A DNA stretch of 7,773 nt from an uncultured Bacteroidales bacterium (GTDB lineage: Bacteria > Bacteroidota > Bacteroidia > Bacteroidales > P3): positions 1 through 7,773 of the forward strand of contig CALGCG010000026.1 in NCBI GenBank assembly GCA_937884485.1. The letters are read 5' to 3'. Positions within the stretch are counted from its first letter, which is position 1. Every line of letters starts with the position of its first letter. Both the position numbers and the translations under genes were made by a program. The notes beneath the pieces were generated by a model that was given only the letters and a program-made list of their open reading frames with translations, was not told the DNA's origin and searched no databases. Of the stretch, positions 5,927-7,773 are shown piece by piece.

Positions 5927-6235
5927 TTAGTTGATGCTATCGATTTTGATCTGGGTCAGATAGTCACGGTGGCCATTCATCTTCTGGAAGCCTTTGCGAC
6001 GGATTTTCTTGAACACCAAAACCTTATCGCCCTTGAGATGACGGAGGACGGTGGCCTTTACATTAGCACCAGCAATGTAAGGTTTGCCAACCTCGACGTT
6101 GCCATCATTGTCTTTAAGCATCACGGTGTCAAAAGAAACTTCGCTACCCTCGTCGTTCTTCAGACGGTTGACGAAAATCTTCTGATCTTGGGCGACCTTG
6201 AATTGCTTGCCTGCGATTTCTACGATTGCGTACAT
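5927..6235 (-). CDS. rplU: 50S ribosomal protein L21
   Basis: A 102-residue protein of the large ribosomal subunit, with the family N-terminus MYAIVEIAGKQFKV, the central VGKPYIAGANVKATVL and the C-terminal KKIRRKGFQKMNGHRDYLT, which contacts 23S rRNA. It is the first gene of the rplU-rpmA operon, with a well-formed promoter and a leader of about 60 nt that is AT-rich next to the ATG, as is common in Bacteroidetes genes without Shine-Dalgarno sites. Confidence 0.98.
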   Translation of the reverse strand: MYAIVEIAGKQFKVAQDQKIFVNRLKNDEGSEVSFDTVMLKDNDGNVEVGKPYIAGANVKATVLRHLKGDKVLVFKKIRRKGFQKMNGHRDYLTQIKIDSIN

Positions 6236-6304
6236 TTTTTAATTGTTTGTTTTTTAATTACTTTCACTCATTCAACAGGGTTTTCTCCCCTATATTTCGG
6301 ACTG

Positions 6305-6335
6305 CAAAGATACGACATTTTTTCGAACTGGCAAA
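6305..6335 (-). promoter_or_regulatory. rplU-rpmA promoter
   Basis: On the - strand, TTTG (6335-6332), 19 nt, then TATCTTTG (6312-6305), the same boxes and spacing as the metK promoter. Transcription should begin near 6298. Confidence 0.88.
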
Positions 6336-6369
6336 ATATTTTTTCATTTTACATTTTTTTAACCATCAT

Positions 6370-6419
6370 CCACCCCCTCTGTAGAGACGCGGCATGCCGC
6401 GTCTCTACAGGGGGGGTGG
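6370..6419. repeat. Near-perfect 50-bp palindrome, REP-like
   Basis: The arms are 25 bp with no loop, centred on GCATGC (6392-6397). The core 6379-6410 is perfectly self-complementary (TGTAGAGACGCGG and its complement). Outside it, C-rich and G-rich flanks pair with only one T-G mismatch (6378 with 6411). No U-tract follows on either side, so it is not a standard terminator. It resembles repetitive extragenic palindromes. Confidence 0.9.
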
Positions 6420-6501
6420 GCGGACGATGCCGATTTGGCAAAATTTCCGTTTTCACTCCCCTTCCCCACCCTATTTTCGACCTATCATCTCCCAAGGTGG
6501 T

Positions 6502-6537
6502 GGGAGTTGGTAGGGTGTTGGTAGGGAGTTGGTAGGG
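6502..6537. repeat. G-rich 11-bp tandem array
   Basis: Units are GGGAGTTGGTA (6502-6512), GGGTGTTGGTA (6513-6523) and GGGAGTTGGTA (6524-6534), then GGG again at 6535. GGG runs recur every 11 bp, with GG between them, so the + strand could form a G-quadruplex. It does not overlap a gene. Confidence 0.88.
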
Positions 6538-6589
6538 CTATGGAGGGGAGGTAGAACCTGTCGTTACCTTCTGATTTACAAACTATTTA

Positions 6590-6624
6590 CACAAAGAAAG
6601 CACCTGAAAGAGGGTCTCAGGTGC
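6590..6624 (-). terminator. Terminator of the right-edge gene
   Basis: GCACCTGA (6600-6607) and TCAGGTGC (6617-6624) form an 8-bp stem with a 9-nt loop. On the - strand it runs into TTTCTTTGTG. It lies 25 bp after the stop codon at 6650. Confidence 0.8.
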
Positions 6625-6649
6625 TGTAATTTGGCAAAAAGTCGGTTTT

Positions 6650-7773
6650 TCATTGCCGCCGGGTGGCGAGGAGGCGCTGCGTGGCGGGAGGGGGAAGGAG
6701 CACCGTGCCGGAGGAGTCGGTGACGACGCGGAGGGTGTCGGGCCAGAAGGTGAACTCGCTCTTGGCGGAGCCGGCAAATATGCCCAGGGCGCCGTCGACG
6801 TTGCCGCGCACCTGGCCCTGCTCGGTGAAGAAACTGTTGGAGGAGCCCTGGCGCGCGACATCAATAAGGTATCGCATGCGCGCGTAGGTCATGCTCTCGA
6901 GGGTGACGGTGTATTCGTGCTTGAAGGGCTGCACCTCGTTGGTGTCGATGAGGTGGAGGATATTGATGTAGGTGTGGTAGTTCTGTCCGTCGATTTGGCT
7001 GTCGTTGAAGAAATTGCGTGTGTAGAGATAGCCGAGCATGGGGTTGCTGTAGGAGGCGTCGCCGGTGATTTCGGGGTTGGAACGGAGCATGAAGTAGGTG
7101 GCGCGGACGGTGTCGACGGTGTCGAAGTCCTGCTTCCAGTCGTTGTAGCGGATGCCGCTGTCGCGCACCATGACGCGGAGGTTGTAGTACTCGTCGATGC
7201 CGGGGTGGTCCTGGAAGTCGAGCTCGGCTTGGTAGTAGCGGAAGGTGTGGCCAGCGTCGATGTTGGCGAGCTGGATGTTGGAGAAGGTGGGGACGTAGGG
7301 CACATAGGTGGTGGCTGTGGCGAGGCGGTCGCCAGCGGAGGCCTGGAGGCTGAGGGTGTCGCCCTCGGTGCAGGTGTAGGGGAAGAAGTATTTGCAGTTG
7401 GCCACGGAGTCGGGGCTGAGGGGGTTGCCGTTGACGTAGAGGGTCACCGAGGCGCCGTCGAGGGGCTGGTTGTTGGAGGGATCGAGGAACTCTTCAACGT
7501 TCTCAGCGGAGACGATGGTGGTGGGGATAACGATAACAGGCTCAGCCTCTTCGCCGTTCATGAGCTTGATGGCGACCTGGATGGCATCCTGAATCATTGC
7601 AGGGCTGTACAGAGCGGAAGCAGCACCAACAGCTTCACCGGCTTCGGAAGCGATGATGTTGAAGTACTCCTGGCAGCCGCCGCCACCGGTGATGGCCTTG
7701 ATGTCGGTACGGCCGGCCTCATCGATAGCCTGAATGGTGCCGATGGAGGTCTCGTCGTCCATGGAGTAGAAAG
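6650..7773 (-). CDS. Chimeric frame: sugar-binding-protein C-terminus joined to a DUF4249-like domain, 5' partial
   Basis: The frame is open at the right edge (FYS precedes the ATG at 7762), so the start lies outside. Residues 1 to about 97 from that ATG read as the C-terminal lobe of a sugar-type periplasmic binding protein (MDDETSIGTIQAIDEAG, ITGGGG, MIQDAIQVAIKLMNGE, VIPTTIVSAENVEEFLD). From about residue 100 to 370 it reads as a DUF4249-like protein (DGASVTLYVNG, DEYYNLRVMVRDSG, DSQIDGQNYHTYIN, then VRGNVDGALGIFAG), lacking the signal peptide and first about 50 residues usual in that family. Codon use changes at the join. By my count valine is GTT in 4 of 6 codons before it and 0 of 17 after; alanine is GCT in 8 of 14 before it and 2 of 18 after. 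It is either a recent fusion with foreign DNA or an assembly chimera, which I think slightly more likely. DUF4249 proteins are usually lipoproteins near TonB-dependent receptor genes. Confidence 0.8.
   Translation of the reverse strand, partial: FYSMDDETSIGTIQAIDEAGRTDIKAITGGGGCQEYFNIIASEAGEAVGAASALYSPAMIQDAIQVAIKLMNGEEAEPVIVIPTTIVSAENVEEFLDPSNNQPLDGASVTLYVNGNPLSPDSVANCKYFFPYTCTEGDTLSLQASAGDRLATATTYVPYVPTFSNIQLANIDAGHTFRYYQAELDFQDHPGIDEYYNLRVMVRDSGIRYNDWKQDFDTVDTVRATYFMLRSNPEITGDASYSNPMLGYLYTRNFFNDSQIDGQNYHTYINILHLIDTNEVQPFKHEYTVTLESMTYARMRYLIDVARQGSSNSFFTEQGQVRGNVDGALGIFAGSAKSEFTFWPDTLRVVTDSSGTVLLPPPATQRLLATRRQ

Larger units (their letters stand above)
6236..6649. other. 414-bp intergenic region
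   Basis: From left to right it holds the rplU leader and promoter (to 6335), an AT-rich stretch, the 50-bp palindrome (6370-6419), an unassigned stretch (6420-6500), the 11-bp G-rich array (6502-6537) and the terminator of the right-hand gene (6590-6624). I see no credible protein-coding or tRNA gene in it. Confidence 0.8.

Noticed and set aside
6370..6419. Palindrome as an intrinsic terminator
   Set aside because: There is no loop and no T-tract on either strand; the true terminator of the right-hand gene is at 6590-6624.
6889..7305. A 138-codon Ser/Thr/Pro-rich frame on the - strand
   Set aside because: It is an out-of-frame reading of the DUF4249-like coding sequence, and its bias comes from the C-rich third positions of that gene.

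Overview
The window looks like a piece of a fairly GC-rich Bacteroidales genome (Prevotella-like gut or rumen bacteria are a reasonable guess, not proven). Four things point there. There is a BspA-type leucine-rich-repeat surface protein with a C-terminal type IX secretion tail. The promoters are of the Bacteroidetes kind (TTTG, 19 nt, TAnnTTTG). There is a radical-SAM/lipoprotein pair of a Bacteroidetes-restricted type, and a DAHP synthase fused to chorismate mutase in the order usual for this phylum.

Layout. Positions 1-1012 (+) hold the 3' part of the LRR protein, built on near-identical 69-bp repeats and closed by a strong hairpin terminator. Converging on it is metK (1104-2405, -). Its roughly 130-nt leader begins with what reads as a SAM-II-type riboswitch, followed by a second hairpin just before the start codon. 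Upstream of metK, on the same strand, is a three-gene operon: a long lipoprotein (3913-4455), a 60-residue lipoprotein (3721-3903) and a radical SAM/SPASM enzyme (2572-3714). The metK promoter abuts the stop codon of the enzyme gene. A compact divergent promoter separates this operon from the + strand DAHP synthase/chorismate mutase gene (4529-5563). Then come rpmA and rplU (5632-6235, -) with a clear terminator and promoter.

A 414-bp gap (6236-6649) holds the rplU promoter, a near-perfect 50-bp palindrome, an 11-bp-period G-rich array and a terminator. The last reading frame (6650 to the window end, -) joins the C-terminal half of a sugar-type periplasmic binding protein to most of a DUF4249-like domain. 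Codon usage changes sharply at the join, so it is either a real fusion or an assembly chimera.

Themes. SAM links the central genes: metK makes it, its leader appears to sense it, and the adjacent radical SAM enzyme uses it, presumably on one or both lipoproteins. A second theme is short tandem repeats. Two conserved genes (metK and the radical SAM gene) carry in-frame insertions made of 7-bp and 8-bp repeats, the LRR gene has 69-bp repeats, and the gap before rplU has 11-bp repeats. The most promising leads are the metK leader RNA, the repeat-derived insertions in conserved enzymes, the paired long and short lipoproteins, and the chimeric frame at the right edge.
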